From Turritopsis dohrnii (Eukaryota > Cnidaria > Hydrozoa > Anthoathecata > Oceaniidae), in the NCBI GenBank assembly GCA_027922465.2, contig BQMF02000034.1, positions 1,302,001 through 1,366,000 on the forward strand: 64,000 bases of DNA, in the 5' to 3' direction. Position numbers and translations under genes: made by a program. Under the pieces are notes generated by a model. It did no database searches. It was not told where the DNA came from and worked only from the letters and a program-made list of their open reading frames with translations. The stretch's first letter is position 1; each line of letters begins with the position of its first letter. Below are positions 11,493 to 22,947 of this stretch, piece by piece.

Positions 11493-12014
11493 TTAAACAT
11501 AAAAGCATGTCTCATGAAACCACATTTTGCATGCAGGGCATTCTAGCCATTTCGTGCCATCTTCACAATAATCAATGTTACACTCTGGACATTTGTTTTC
11601 GTTCTCATTTGACTCTTTATGACCACAAATAATTACACCGCCTTGCTGTAACATTGGGTAAAGAATGGCTCTTCATCTGCAACGGTTTTTCAAAATTTCA
11701 TTGAGCACTCCTCCCTTTGGTTTACACGTCTATCCAGTTTATGAAATGTGTCTTTGATAAGTCGAGCGTCGATATGTGCAAGTTCTTCGATCTCATCTTC
11801 TTAAGACAGATAAATGGTTGTTATGGATGGGATGAATTTCATGGCAGCGTTGGCAAAATCCCTTAGGGGTGTAGACAACAATCTGATCGGACTTGACCTT
11901 TCGGAAAATCATGTTTTTCAGGGTTCCACCTACACCATCCATCGACCCTTTGCCATGGTGTCTTTTGTTGTCAAGCCACAAAACTTCTTTCTCTGAAAAA
12001 AGGGTATCAGACAA
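11493..12014 (-). pseudogene. Degenerate transposon-type ORF with HGKG and Zn-finger motifs
   Basis: On the minus strand 11793-12014 encodes LWLDNKRHHGKGSMDGVGG followed by TLKNMIFRKVKS, a motif found in many unclassified invertebrate transposon proteins (HGKG.xDGxGGxxK). In other frames the region continues to CPECNIDYCEDGTKWLEC and CPACKMWFHETCF before a stop at 11493, a cysteine/histidine cluster typical of the C-terminal end of such proteins. At least two frame breaks separate the pieces. Family assignment comes from remembered motif resemblance and is not certain; it is clearly not an intact gene. Confidence 0.55.
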
Positions 12015-13099
12015 TATTTTGAAAATAAAACGTGAACGGAATTGTGAAATCTTCGACGATTTTAACGACTTTTTTCAGGGAACTCATTGATGTAACCCTG
12101 TTGTCATCCGAATTTTCAGTTACAATGACGACACTATTTTGTTGTTATTTATTTTCTTCATCTTTAAAATAGCAACATGAGGTAAAAAGTGTAAAGCTCT
12201 GATGACGAAAATAAGCGCTCTGGGTCTCAACTTGCTGATCTCATTTCGATGAAAAACACGCGTGATTCGTATAAAAGTTCGGTTGTAAGCTTCGGTTTTG
12301 ATAAAATATACGACACAAGTGCTTCATTTTTTTATTGTCGGACGGAAGCAAAAACCGTGATGAAAAAGAATCGAAATCTCGTGCAAAGCAGATAAAATAA
12401 ATGATAGGTTCTTTTTCCCTGATGGTTCCTTCGATAGTTGTGTATATTCCATCTTTAAGTGTCGAGATAAACATTCTGGTAAAATACTTCAAAAGTTGTT
12501 GTTTCGGAAAAGCTAAAATTTTATTTTATGCATAACTTAAGTGTGAAGCCTCTGTTGAATAAACGGTGTATTCTGATGAAGAGAAGCTGTTAAACATGGT
12601 TAAAGAGACCTCTGCTACTCTTTTAGTAATAGAATTGACATATAGGGTGTTTGGTGTACGTTAAACCATGATAAACAATGGTTATAGCTAAAGAAAAATC
12701 ATAAAAATATGCTTTAAAAATGTCAGCACTGGCTTGCTTGGCTTGATTTTCTAATAAAACATATACTTAGTACAAACTAAATCACCTTTAGAAAGTTTTA
12801 TTTTCCGACATTTTTTTTCAATATAAGTGACGATCAATTTTCAGCTTAAATAGCTCCTAATCAGTTTTGTCAATAACGTTATAAAACATGCGCAAAGATG
12901 TAAAGCAACAACTGCTTTATGGTTCTCATGTAGCATACTTTCTGATAACATAATGTTGATAATGATATTCCCTTATGTCGTTTCTTTGTGTTAATACAAG
13001 TATTATCATTCCGGCGTCACATAGTCGTCACGGTGTGTAATTTGGTGTAGTATAAAAGGCATTTATGCATATACCAATCGACAAGAGAAATACAAGGAG
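12015..13099. other. Intergenic, nothing recognised
   Basis: No gene recognised. A GTCGGACGGA motif is present at 12337-12346, the fourth in the 11.1-12.4 kb interval. Confidence 0.4.
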
Positions 13100-13440
13100 A
13101 AAGTAATGCATAGCTACTTTCACAGAAAATTACATCTAAACACAATTATTGACCAAAAAGCTAGTCTTACACGCCATAAGAACAAGGGTATAACTTCACA
13201 AGTTGTCGGATACTTAGATGCTGTCATTGACCAGGAGCTACCGAACAGATTTCTACAGCATAAACGTGAAGCAGACCAAGGATTAGTACCTTCAGTCACT
13301 AACAAATGCAGATTGTGCAAAACCAATGTCGAGGATACCCCATTGCCCTCTTATGCCAGCATGATTTTACCTGCCGTTACGACATGACGCATTTTGTCGA
13401 AATAGCTGCTGAAATACATTCTCAGAAAAAATCATCCGAA
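13100..13440 (+). pseudogene. LINE ORF2 C-terminal remnant
   Basis: The open frame at 13106-13387 contains NKCRLCKTNVEDT, resembling the Cys-x2-Cys motif after the reverse transcriptase of many cnidarian LINEs. A shifted frame then continues HCPLMPA, a stop, and FYLPLRHDAFCRNS, the expected downstream motif (YLPLRHD). The fragment is short, frameshifted and has no RT catalytic region. Confidence 0.55.
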
Positions 13441-13499
13441 CCACCCTTACCATGAGTCAAGAGAACTTAACTTTCTGAAGAATGAATGTTTTACTTTAA

Positions 13500-13939
13500 G
13501 GGGATTTATTTTTGCATGGATTAATTATTGCAAGCCAAGGTTTGAGAGCGTTTTGCGTGGCTTAATTTTTGCGAGTCAGAGCTCCTCAAGGAATTTGTAT
13601 GGATTTATTTTTGCGAATGTGAACAAAGTGCTTACAATGTGTGTATTTTATAATATAGCTTAGACGCAACGTGATAATGACCATTTCTATGCGCGGGAAC
13701 ATTGTGAAACCTTTTGGTGCTTGATAGGTACAAGGAAATAGTTTACGAAAGTTACACATAGCAAATTTTAGGCTCATTTTCTCAACATGTTATTGTGATT
13801 TACGGCGGCGTTTTACGTTGAATAAATAAAGAAAAAAATCATAAAATTTTGCGTGGATTTTTTATTGCGAATCGTTCATATTTTGAAGTTTTGCGTGGAT
13901 TTATTTCGCCAAAATTAATCCACACAAAAAACAATCCCC
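13500..13939. mobile_element. PIF/Harbinger-type MITE, TAA duplication
   Basis: Imperfect terminal repeats start GGGGATTTATTTTTGCATGG and are flanked by TAA (13497-13499 and 13940-13942). The 440-bp interior repeats the motif GCGTGGATTTATTTTTGCGA in diverged copies. No coding capacity is evident. Confidence 0.68.
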
Positions 13940-15214
13940 TAAGGTATGCCAGTAGATTAAAAAGGGGCTTTCTTGTGATGTAAATTTCGCAATACTTTAA
14001 CAGATAGTTGTTGAGAAATAAACATTGAAAGTTTGTGGATAAGTCTATCTGCCTAATAGTCTAATAAGTCTAATAAGTCTAATAAGGCTACCCAAAAAAT
14101 TATTCGCTGTAGCGTTTGACATAATCTTTAAAATAAAAAGAAAGAGAAAGAAAAGGGCTATCCAATGACATTAAAATGATATTGAAATGTTAAATATTTC
14201 AGAAGTTACAAGGGATTTTATCCAACATTTTATTAATCTGATTTTTTATGATCAATTAACATTATATCGAAGATATATATATCGAAGTGTTAGAAGAAGC
14301 ATATTAAAACGATATTGTAATCGATCATTCTTTGCTATCCTGCACGAAGTGCATTCCACGAAGTGGAATCTGTGGGCTCGTACAAGCGAGTCGACATAAT
14401 CATTCTTGTTACACCTACGTGTGTGATTAGTGAAATCACGTTATTTTACGAACTAATAAATACTCGAAACCTTCAATATGTCTAATTACAATCCACAGCA
14501 ACGCAATTTTGAAGAACGACCGAAAAGATGACATGAAGACAATCTGTCGCAAAGACAAGCCGGAAAAAAAATCGTGGATAACCAAACGCATTAAAGACTA
14601 TGAGCTATTATTGAAGAACGTGGAAGCAGAGCCAAGATTCAATTTCTTCAAGGTACGTTATATGAAATACTCGTAGAACCTGAAAACCTTCGCGAAACGT
14701 TTATGCAGTTGCTGGAGGGAGGTAGCCCTGAATTTTCGAATGAATGGATCAAACTTCACTCTATGTTGTGAATTGCTTCTTACTTGAAGTCCAGAGCACA
14801 AACAAGTAATGAGTTTCACTGCAGTAGAGACAACTCCTAGTGAACAATGTTTTCCAACAATTACCACAAATGAGATAATTTAACATCTAAATCCAACAAC
14901 GATTCTACAGTTGCTTTGGCCCAACCGGAATTCGTCAGAGAAGAATGTACAGTTGCCACACTATTGACGCACTCCGATCGCGATGGGACGATGTAAACGC
15001 CATTTATGTCCCTGTCGCTTCTAATCAATGCAGTCTGGTCGTGCAATGTAATCTGATGTTGACCCAAAGAGACCGTATTATTTTTACCGATTTAAGAAGA
15101 AACAACCGGTAAAAAATAACACACAAAAGTAAATATGAGGAGCGAATAAATGAGTATACTTTATCCACCTTGGTCTGAATAGACTAATTTAGACAACAGA
15201 ATGACTTGAATCGT
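13940..15214. other. Intergenic with a coding-like relic
   Basis: Around 14550-14870 one plus-strand frame reads LYEILVEPENLRETFMQLL followed by EGGSPEFSNEWIKLHSML before a stop, and an adjacent frame upstream reads KDYELLLKNVEAEPRFNFF. This looks like decayed protein-coding sequence, but I do not recognise the family. The remainder has AT-rich microsatellite-like runs (CTAATAAGT repeats near 14055-14085). Confidence 0.4.
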
Positions 15215-15505
15215 GCAGCGATTGTGTAGTGGTTAGTACCTTTGAGTGCGACCGCTGCGACCGTGTTTGAGTCCAGTCATGTCGTATCTCAATGCATCAC
15301 TCCGATGCGCTTTAAAAGCAGCGTATCGGCCCATTAGAAGCCATTGACTGACTGCACACTGGCCTTCGGGCAAGTTAGAGCAATGCTATACGGATCTCTG
15401 GAGGTAAGTCAACTAATAGTTCCAAGTCGGCGGGCGGAAGAACCAACCATTACGGCTGGAGCCCAAAGGACTAAAAACTCCCGTTACTTACTTACCTACT
15501 TACTT
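15215..15505 (+). repeat. tRNA-derived SINE
   Basis: The best-preserved copy. The head is GCAGCGATTGTGTAGTGG, the A-box-like segment GTGTAGTGGTTAGTACC and the B-box-like segment GTGTTTGAGTCC. The body includes GACTGACTGCACACTGGCC and GTCGGCGGGCGGAAG, and the 3' tail is (TTAC)n. The length is about 290 bp. Other copies are at 8116-8397 (nested), 7986-8524 (older) and 63213-63361 (3' part only). Confidence 0.75.
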
Positions 15506-15523
15506 GAATCCTTAATGAAAATA

Positions 15524-16379
15524 CCTAGCGGGCACAAAGACGTCATAAATTCGTCGTAGAGACGTCTTTCTAAGACGTCCCAAAGACGTCGCACAATGGT
15601 CGCGAAATGGGAATCTCAAAAGACGTGCCAACCACATCATCACTGAGACGTCTCGATGACATCATAACGGCGTCGCAGAATTATGAAATTTACTCGTTCG
15701 TTGTCATAAGGTCGTCGTAGAGACGTCTTTCCAAGTGGTCCTAAAGACGTCGCTCAATTCGTGAAATGAAACGTCGTAGGAATCTGAAATTTACTCTATT
15801 GTCGTCGTAACGACGTCATAAAGACTATGCTGGAATCATTAAAAGAACAAAACATACAGCTTCAAGATGTCTTCTTTTTAATTCTTTTTAATATTTACAA
15901 CGCAACAATTTACAATTCAAATATAAGCTAATTTGTTATCAAGTTATGAAATTTTGAATCACATGCATTTCCACATTTAAAACTCCCCTCGGTTATCCTT
16001 TTTGGAATTTTGCCAACCTCCTTTTTGATCAGGGACATCTTTGAGCACCAACGGAAGTTTTTATGTCATCTTCAGTGCTTTTGTGATGCTGGAGTACTGA
16101 AACTAAATACAACAAAAATATGTAAATATATACAAATATACTCGACGAACTGATTCTGAAAGTTTGTATTCCGAAACTTTCACCATTTCCACACTGCCAG
16201 TTTACCTTTGACAAAACACCATGTATATTAATTCTTCTATTTTTTTTTATCCAAAAAAAGAGGTTTTTAACTTAACTTATATTATTAACTTTAAGGCAGA
16301 AATACATTATCATTTAATGGATCAGTTTAAATTGGTTTAAATTGTTCTATTTATGCCAGTTTTGCCCACGGGGACTATA
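15524..16379. mobile_element. GACGTC-rich element, incomplete
   Basis: It starts CCTAGCGGGCACAAAGACGTC, nearly the terminus of the element at 46006-47079, and is filled to about 15830 with GACGTC and CGTCGTAG motifs. At 16190-16230 it has GCCAGTTTACCTTTGACAAA, which matches in complement the right subterminal part of the 46-kb element. No clean right terminus is seen before the Helitron array. The stretch at 16300-16370 resembles 41690-41750. Confidence 0.55.
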
Positions 16380-17227
16380 TCTATATATTAATAGCCGATT
16401 CTCTGTTTGTTTGTTTGTTTGTGCGTTTGTTTGTAAGTCACGCAAAATGGTAGATTAAGTTGTGAGCGAAATTATTTCTTTTTTTGTGTGCGACGTGAGT
16501 TCGAAGCAAATACATTGCAACCCCAATCGAACGTGACTTTTTTTGGCTGATGAACTAATAGGAATAACGTTTTGTTTTTATCATTATTGTTAGTTTTATA
16601 TTCCACGTTGACTTGGCTTTGAAAACAGTACATCAACTAAATACAAAGAAACTAACTGATTAAACATTTTGGACAAAAAGCAGCAGTGGCAGAACGTGGC
16701 AGCATATGTTCGGTTTGCCACTGACTCTTGCCTGACTGTCTGAGACGGGTGAACTTTTTTTTTGAGCAATCAAAATGTTTAAAAACCGATAGGTAAAAAA
16801 AGAGTATCATATCAAAAGAAAATGTTGTTTTTTTTTTGCTTTTCTTTTAATAATTTAATTTGTTCTTTTAATTGTTAAGCGTTCTAATCGAACGTTTTTT
16901 TATTCTATTTATTCATTTAGCACGTGCCTTTTTCTCTCCTCCGTGTGAACTTTTTAAGAAGAGAAACCATTTTCCCCCTTACGTTTGATAGCACCCATGT
17001 TAGAGCGCGTAACTTTTTTAAAACAAAAGCTAATAAAAAGTTGAAGTTTTCTCTCTATATGTTTTGAGTGTATTGTTACACTGATAAAAGATTGGTTTTA
17101 CCAGAGGTTGTGACTTCGAATCTGCTTCTGGTTGTACGAGCCGTTTATAAGGAAATTTGACGTTTATTGATACAGTTATACAGAGCAGGTGGACATGGGC
17201 GGCGAGCGACGCCGCCTTGGCGGCTAG
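16380..17227 (+). mobile_element. Non-autonomous Helitron, array 1 copy A
   Basis: It starts with TC (TCTATATATTAATAG) preceded by A, and carries a CTGT/TTTG microsatellite just inside the 5' end. It finishes with a GC-rich hairpin GGCGGCG-AGCGA-CGCCGCC, a 7-nt spacer TTGGCGG and CTAG. These are the structural hallmarks of Helitrons: 5' TC, 3' hairpin then CTRR, insertion between A and T. No Rep/helicase is encoded. The next copy starts at the next base. Confidence 0.85.
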
Positions 17228-18097
17228 TCTATATATTAATAGCCGATTCTCTGTCTGTCTGTCTGTCTGTTTGTTTGTTTGTTTGTTTGTTTGTAAGTCA
17301 CGCAAAATGGTAGATTGAGTTGTGAGCGAAATTATTTCTTTTTTTGTGTGCGACGTGAGTTCGAAGCAAATACATTGCAACCCCAATCGAACGTGACTTT
17401 TTTTGGCTGATGAACTAATAGGAATAACGTTTTGTTTTTATCATTATTGTTAGTTTTATATTCCACATTATTGACTTGGCTTTGAAAACAGTACATCAAC
17501 TAAATACAAAGTCACTAACTGATTAAACATTTTGGACAAAAAGCAGCAGTGGCAGAACGTGGCAGCATATGTTCGGTTTGCCACTAACTCTTGCCTGACT
17601 GTCTGAGACGGGTGAACTTTTTTTTTGAGCAATCAAAATGTTTAAAAACCGATAGGTAAAAAAAGAGTATCATATCAAAAGAAAATGTTTTTTTTTTTTT
17701 TTTGCTTTTCTTTTAATAATTTAATTTGTTCTTTTAATTGTTAAGCGTTCTAATCGAACGTTTTTTTATTCTATTTATTCATTTAGCACGTGCCTTTTTT
17801 CTCTCCTCCGTGTGAACTTTTTAAGAAGAGAAACCATTTTCCCCCTGTTTGATAGCACCCATGTTAGAGCGCGTAACGTTTTTAAAACAAAAGCTAATAA
17901 AAAGTTTTTTTCTCTCTACGTTTTGAGTGTATTGTTACACTGATAAAAGATTGGTTTTACCAGAGGTTGCGACTTCGAATTTGCTTCTGGTTGAACACAA
18001 GTTTTACGAGCCGTTTATAAGGAAATTTGACGTTTATTGGTACAGTGATACAGAGCAGGTGGACATGGGCGGCAAGCGACGCCGCCTTGGCGGCTAG
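17228..18097 (+). mobile_element. Non-autonomous Helitron, array 1 copy B
   Basis: Directly follows copy A with no intervening base and is highly similar to it throughout. The 3' hairpin has one substitution (GGCGGCAAGCG) that shortens the stem by one pair. The microsatellite length differs from copy A. Confidence 0.85.
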
Positions 18098-19184
18098 TCT
18101 ATATATTAATAGCCGATTCTCTGTCTGTCTGTTTGTTTGTTTGTTTGTTTGTTTGTTTGTAAGTCGCGCAAAATGGTAGATTAAGTTGTGAGCGAAATTA
18201 TTTCTTTTTTTGTGTGCGACGTGAGTTCGAAGCAAATACATTGCAACCTCAATCGAACGTGACTTTTTTTGGCTGATGAACTAATAGGAATAACGTTTTG
18301 TTTTTATCATTATTGTTAGTTTTATATTCCACATTGACTTGGCTTTGAAAACAGTACATCAACTAAATACAAAGTCACTAACTGATTAAATATTTTGGAC
18401 AAAAAGCAGCAGTGGCAGAACGTGGCAGCATATGTTCGGTTTGCCACTAACTCTTGCCTGACTGTCTGAGACGGGTGAACTTTTTTTTTGAGCAATCAAA
18501 ATGTTTAAAAACCGATAGGTAAAAAAAGAGTATCATATCAAAACAAAATGTTTTTTTTTTTTTTGCTTTTCTTTTAATAATTTAATTTCTTCTTTTAATT
18601 GTTAAGCGTTCTGATCGAACGTTTTTTTATTCTATTTATTCATTTAGCACGTGCCTTTTTTCTCTCCTCCGTGTGAACTTTTTAAGAAGAGAAACCATTT
18701 CCCCCCTGTTTGATAGCACCCATGTTAGAGCGCGTAACGTTTTTAAAACAAAAGCTAATAAAAAGTTTTTTTCTCTCTACGTTTTGAGTGCATTGTTGTA
18801 CTGATCAACGATTGTTTTAAAAAATAAATAACACATGAAATTTGGTTTTTTTTGGAACCATTGTTTAAACTGATATTTGATATTTGATTTCGAATCTGCC
18901 TCTAGGATAACTGACGTTTTTTCGGGTCCGCGATACAGACGATGGGGTGACAAAAAATTTGGGTCTAATTTTTTTGGGAGGGGTCTGTGACGTCATCAAA
19001 ATCTTTGAAGAATGATATCTCTGTAACGGTTGATCGTAGCGGAACGATCCCATAAATTTTTTTAATCAGTTTTTCGAGCTCTACAACATGGTAACACTTT
19101 CGGTTGCCAATTCTTTAATTTTATTTTTCGTGAAGTCAACGCATGCTGAACATGGGCGGCGAGCGACGCCGCCTTGGCGGCTAG
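18098..19184 (+). mobile_element. Non-autonomous Helitron, array 1 copy C (chimeric)
   Basis: The last copy of the array; CTAG is followed by T as expected for A/T insertion. It matches copies A and B to about 18800. Then a segment containing CAGACGATGGGGTGACAAAA and GTGACGTCATCAAAATC appears, which is homologous to the interior of the family-2 elements and to copy E at 49579. It then returns to the common hairpin end. Confidence 0.82.
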
Positions 19185-19268
19185 TTTCTATTTAATTCGC
19201 TATACAGTGTGTTTCAAAACTTTGGCAAGAAACATTTTCATCGCATTTTTGGTGAAAATATCCAATGA

Positions 19269-19303
19269 ATTCCATCGATATAAAATTTTTATATCGATGG
19301 AAT
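19269..19303. repeat. Perfect 17-bp hairpin
   Basis: ATTCCATCGATATAAAA and its exact complement are separated by a single T. It can form a cruciform or hairpin and is probably a remnant or core of a palindromic element. Confidence 0.75.
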
Positions 19304-19549
19304 CTTTATTTTTTGGTCCATCTCGTGATATAGGTTTAGTAGGAAGTGGAAAAGTAGAAGAAGATAAAATCGAAAAATAAGTATGGAAAAACTCATTAAG
19401 TTTTTAACGATCAATGAAAAACTAAGAACAAAAACTAAATTGTATTTTAATTTTGAGTATTTGTAACATACGTTACCGTTTTAGACAATCACCGAAAATC
19501 ATTCATACGTATTCATATGTATGATATCAACTACTGAAAAAACCTTTAA

Positions 19550-20193
19550 TGCTTTAATTTTGAAAAGGATGTGCTGAAATCCAGTGTTCTCGTGTGTGTA
19601 AATCGTGACTAAAAATTAAATCGTCGAATTGAGAAAAGGAAAGTGTACCATGTTATGGAGCTTGAACAACTGATCAAAAAAATGTATGAGATCGATTCGC
19701 CACGACCAACCGTTGCAGAGATATTATCAATCAAAGGTTTTAATGACGTCATAGAAACAGTACCCAAAAGAAAATTAGGCCCAAATGTTGCTTCACCCCA
19801 TCACCCGTATCGCAGACCACAAAAAACGTCAGTTATCCCCATTGGTTTTCGAGATATTTCCCCAAAAACGTCGCATTCATAAAAAAACTGACGCCAAATG
19901 CCACGTGCTTTTATACTAATCGTGAATAATGTGTCTTGCGAGGTCCAATTGCCGCATTGATTAAGAAGATTTTGACCATAAAATTCCACAGAATCTAACA
20001 CCCTCTAAAATAAAAGTGGGATACGCGTGTGTGCATACCACTATCAGTTTTTCAAGCTCTACAACATGTATACATTTTCCACTTACGATTCCTTAGTTTA
20101 ATTTTTAGTCACCTATTTTCGGCACGGGATTTCCACACAACCTTTTCGAAATTAAGCCCATAAAAAAACTTTTACACGAGATGCTAACATACG
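19550..20193. mobile_element. Helitron-like family 2, two degraded pieces
   Basis: 19550-20035 reads, in reverse orientation, like the element at 31264-31766 (shared CACCCCATC, CGTCAGTTATCCCCATTGG, TCTAAAATAAAAGTGGGA). 20041-20193 resembles the 3' part in plus orientation (CACGGGATTTCCACAC, TTTTACACGAGATGCTAA). The short open frames here arise from this repeat and are not genes. Confidence 0.55.
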
Positions 20194-20923
20194 TTACCGG
20201 TTTACCAAATTATTCTTAAAGTAGTGCAATAATAAGTAACTGAACCTAAAAACAACGAATGGTATCAAAAATTGGGCGAAATTGACTTATTTGAGATTCT
20301 AAAAATTGTGTAACATACGTGACTATTTCTTTTCCTTGTCTTTATGGCAAAATTTTGTTACATTGAAATGCAAATTAGTTACAATTTTGGTTTTTTACCT
20401 TTGTTGAAACTTCCTTTCTCTATTTGAAGAAGGTTAGCGTGACCATGAAGCATTAATTTTACTGTTTGATTATGAATATTTGTATTCTATCCTTCCTATA
20501 AAAGATAAAAAACTATTTAAATGACGATTATTTATAATGCAAAATAAGTTTTTATAATCGTAGCGTAGGTTACAACCATTGATTTGGTCACTTTCTTTAA
20601 TTAGGCAGAAAATTTTCTGTAAGAAAGGCTCTAAATATATTGTAAATTTCCAAAGTTCATTTTTTCATTTTTGCTTTCATCAAATGTCGCGTTTTTTTGA
20701 AAATGGCTCTTTACCAGCTATTGCTTCTAGGTTTATACACTATCTCGTGTAAACAGTACATTGTTGCTGAGTTACCAATCCTTAATTTCTAATCCAGACC
20801 ACAGTGCAGTATTTACACAGAAAATTGAGAAATAAATATGGTATTTTCATTTTGAGCGAACATTTGCAGATGGGGTCAAATTAACAAAAAATTGTTTTGG
20901 TCAACTTCAAGAAATTTAAACTA
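20194..20923. other. Intergenic, nothing recognised
   Basis: AT-rich, no gene or clear repeat. Confidence 0.4.
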
Positions 20924-21566
20924 CCGTATTTCCTCCAATAAACGCCTCTATTTATTATTATTATTATTATTATTATTCATTTATTTGGTAAAGAAGGTCA
21001 TATACAAAAGGCAGTGAAAAATACACTGATGTGGACCTACTAAAAACGTAAAATTAAAAACAATATAAAATCAGTATAAAACAGTATATTTGGTAAAATC
21101 GTGCAGACTTCAGATAGAGCGAAATTAAGTAAGTAATTGTGAAAACCAACTGGGAACACAATTTTCCAAGGGCCTAGTAGTATACGAGCACAGTGGACTC
21201 TGGGACTCAGCAACTTAGAGAATTTGAAAAAGAAATTTAAAAAACCTTTATCAAAAAGGCAAGAAGCCCTGGGGACGAGGTTGAGAAATTATTGTATAAA
21301 AATTTAAGATATAATTTAATAGTGATATTTACAAAATAATAATTATGCACAGCATAAATAGTAATAAAGTTTATAAAAAGGGACGAAGAAGTTGTGAAAA
21401 TTAGAACTTAAGAAAATTAGTGGTCTACGGATGAGGACCAACATAAGAATATTATAGATTTGACAAGAAAAGCCAGAATTGCAATGAACCTGGGGTCACT
21501 CAACATTTTAGGAATATATATTTATCTTGAAGGACAATAGTGTGAAACTAAAGTTTTACATAATGT

Positions 21567-22790
21567 TCAATAATATATATAGGCATCATCTAAAGCTATA
21601 CCGGTAGAACTGAAATTTATCTTGTCGAGAATGTCCGATTTCTGCAATTCTGATTTGAAGGAAGCATAAGATGGCTTTTCTTTGATGTCATTTGGGATAG
21701 AATTCCAGATTTTCACTGCTCTATAGCAGAACGAGTGTTTGTAGAAAACATATTTAAATGAAGGGAGATTTACTCCTTGATGATTTCTGGTTCGTCTGCC
21801 TTGTTTAAGTTTAATTAGCTCTGATAGTCGTGGTGACGCAATTTTATTTATTATTTTGAAGGCTTTACAGGCAATACTTCTTTTGTAGTAAAATATAATT
21901 GGCTTCCATTTACATTTTTCGAGAACTTGATGATCAGGTACATTTTTCTTTAATCGACATATGTATCTAGCAGCTCTTCGATGGATCGATTCAATGTTGT
22001 TGAATAGGGTTGTAGCACAGTTACCCCAGACTTGAATCCCATACAGCACTGAGGGAAGAATACCTTGGAAGTAAACTGATCGGATAGTGCTTGTTGACAA
22101 CGATCTCATTTTGTACAATTTCTTTACTTTGCAGCTGAATTTGCGACATAAGCTGTCAACTTGTACTGACCAGTTTAGTTTATTGTCTATATGTGACGGT
22201 TTGAGGGAAAATCATAACAAGTGATAATTTCTGATAAATTTATCAGTAAATTACTGATTAGGAAACAATAGATTTCATCAGTAATTCGTTCGATTTATCA
22301 GTAATTCGTTCGATGAATCAGTAATTACTGATAAAATAATCGGTAAATACTGATAAATAATCAGTAATACTGTTTCATCGAACGAATTACTGATTCATCG
22401 AACGAATTACTGATAAATCGAACAAATTACTGATAAATCGAACGAATTACTGATTATTTATCAGTATTACTGATTATTACTGATAAATTTCTGATAAATT
22501 ACCGATTAATTTATCAGTAATATCACTTGTTATGATTTTCCCTCAAACCGTCACATATGAAGACCTAGACATTTAGCACTGTTAACCACTTTGATGCTTG
22601 CATTTCCAAGACGAACATCTTTTAATGGACCGATAAATGCTTTTCTCGACAAGATTCGAATTTCGCACTTTTCGAGATGAATTGTCAACGAGTTTGATTC
22701 AGAATATTCATGTAGTTTCATAATGTTTTCTTGAAGTTTAACCATAAGATTATCAATGCACTTATCGACTTCAGAGGAAGTGCAGTCACC
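21567..22790 (-). pseudogene. LINE reverse transcriptase C-terminal part, MITE-interrupted
   Basis: The upstream part (about 22790-22556) encodes NSLTIHLEKCEIRIL and KVVNSAKCLGL, typical of the RT thumb region of jockey/CR1-type LINEs. The downstream part (22191-21567) encodes DNKLNWSVQVDSLCRK, GILPSVLYGIQVWGN and KIWNSIPNDIKE, again RT-terminal motifs. Without the 364-bp MITE and one TA the two parts are in one frame, so the LINE frame was still open when the MITE arrived. The YxDD catalytic box lies beyond the truncation. It is a retroelement, not a host gene. Confidence 0.8.
22192..22555. mobile_element. TA-flanked MITE, TGYGACGG family, copy 2
   Basis: It has the same ends as 4754-5097 (TGTGACGGTTTGAGGG) and lies in the opposite orientation. 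It is flanked by TA (22190-22191 and 22556-22557). Removing the element and one TA restores an uninterrupted LINE frame through CLGLHIDNKLNW, which proves the TA duplication. The interior has many copies of AATTACTGAT and TCGAACGAAT. Confidence 0.9.
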
Positions 22791-22947
22791 TATTCATGTG
22801 AACATATCTTTTGTTTAAAACATTTTCCCACAATCTTTTGTAATGTTTTCAAGGAAAAGAAAATATGGTTGTTCAAAGTCTGCTTTTATTTCATTTTTCA
22901 TTTTGTAATAAACGCCACCATCTGAGAAATGTTGCATTTATTAGACC

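Larger units (their letters stand above)
20950..22795 (-). mobile_element. 5'-truncated LINE, minus strand
   Basis: The 3' tail is an (AAT)n run, seen on the plus strand as ATT repeats at 20950-20977. The 3' UTR is about 600 bp. The 5' boundary lies just after the RT catalytic region, near 22795. A TA-flanked MITE interrupts the coding part at 22192-22555. The truncation from the 5' side is the usual outcome of target-primed reverse transcription. Confidence 0.7.
20924..22947. mobile_element. CCGTATTTCC-family element split by a LINE
   Basis: The left end (TA then CCGTATTTCCTCCAATAAACG, 20922 onward) and the right part (GTGAACATATCTTTTG at about 22799, AATAAACGCCACC at 22908) match the two sides of the intact element at 42329-42772. 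Everything between about 20950 and 22795 is an inserted LINE. The right terminus is decayed, so its position is approximate. Confidence 0.6.

Noticed and set aside
17030..17386. Minus-strand open frame rich in TNKQ repeats, and the similar frames at 17957-18241 and 52815-53135
   Set aside because: They are translations of the Helitron microsatellite and its flanks, spanning the junction of two copies, and recur only with the element.
16380..19184. Plain tandem satellite or segmental duplication
   Set aside because: The unit borders are exact Helitron ends (TC, hairpin plus CTAG) and the array sits between A and T, so a transposon origin explains it better.
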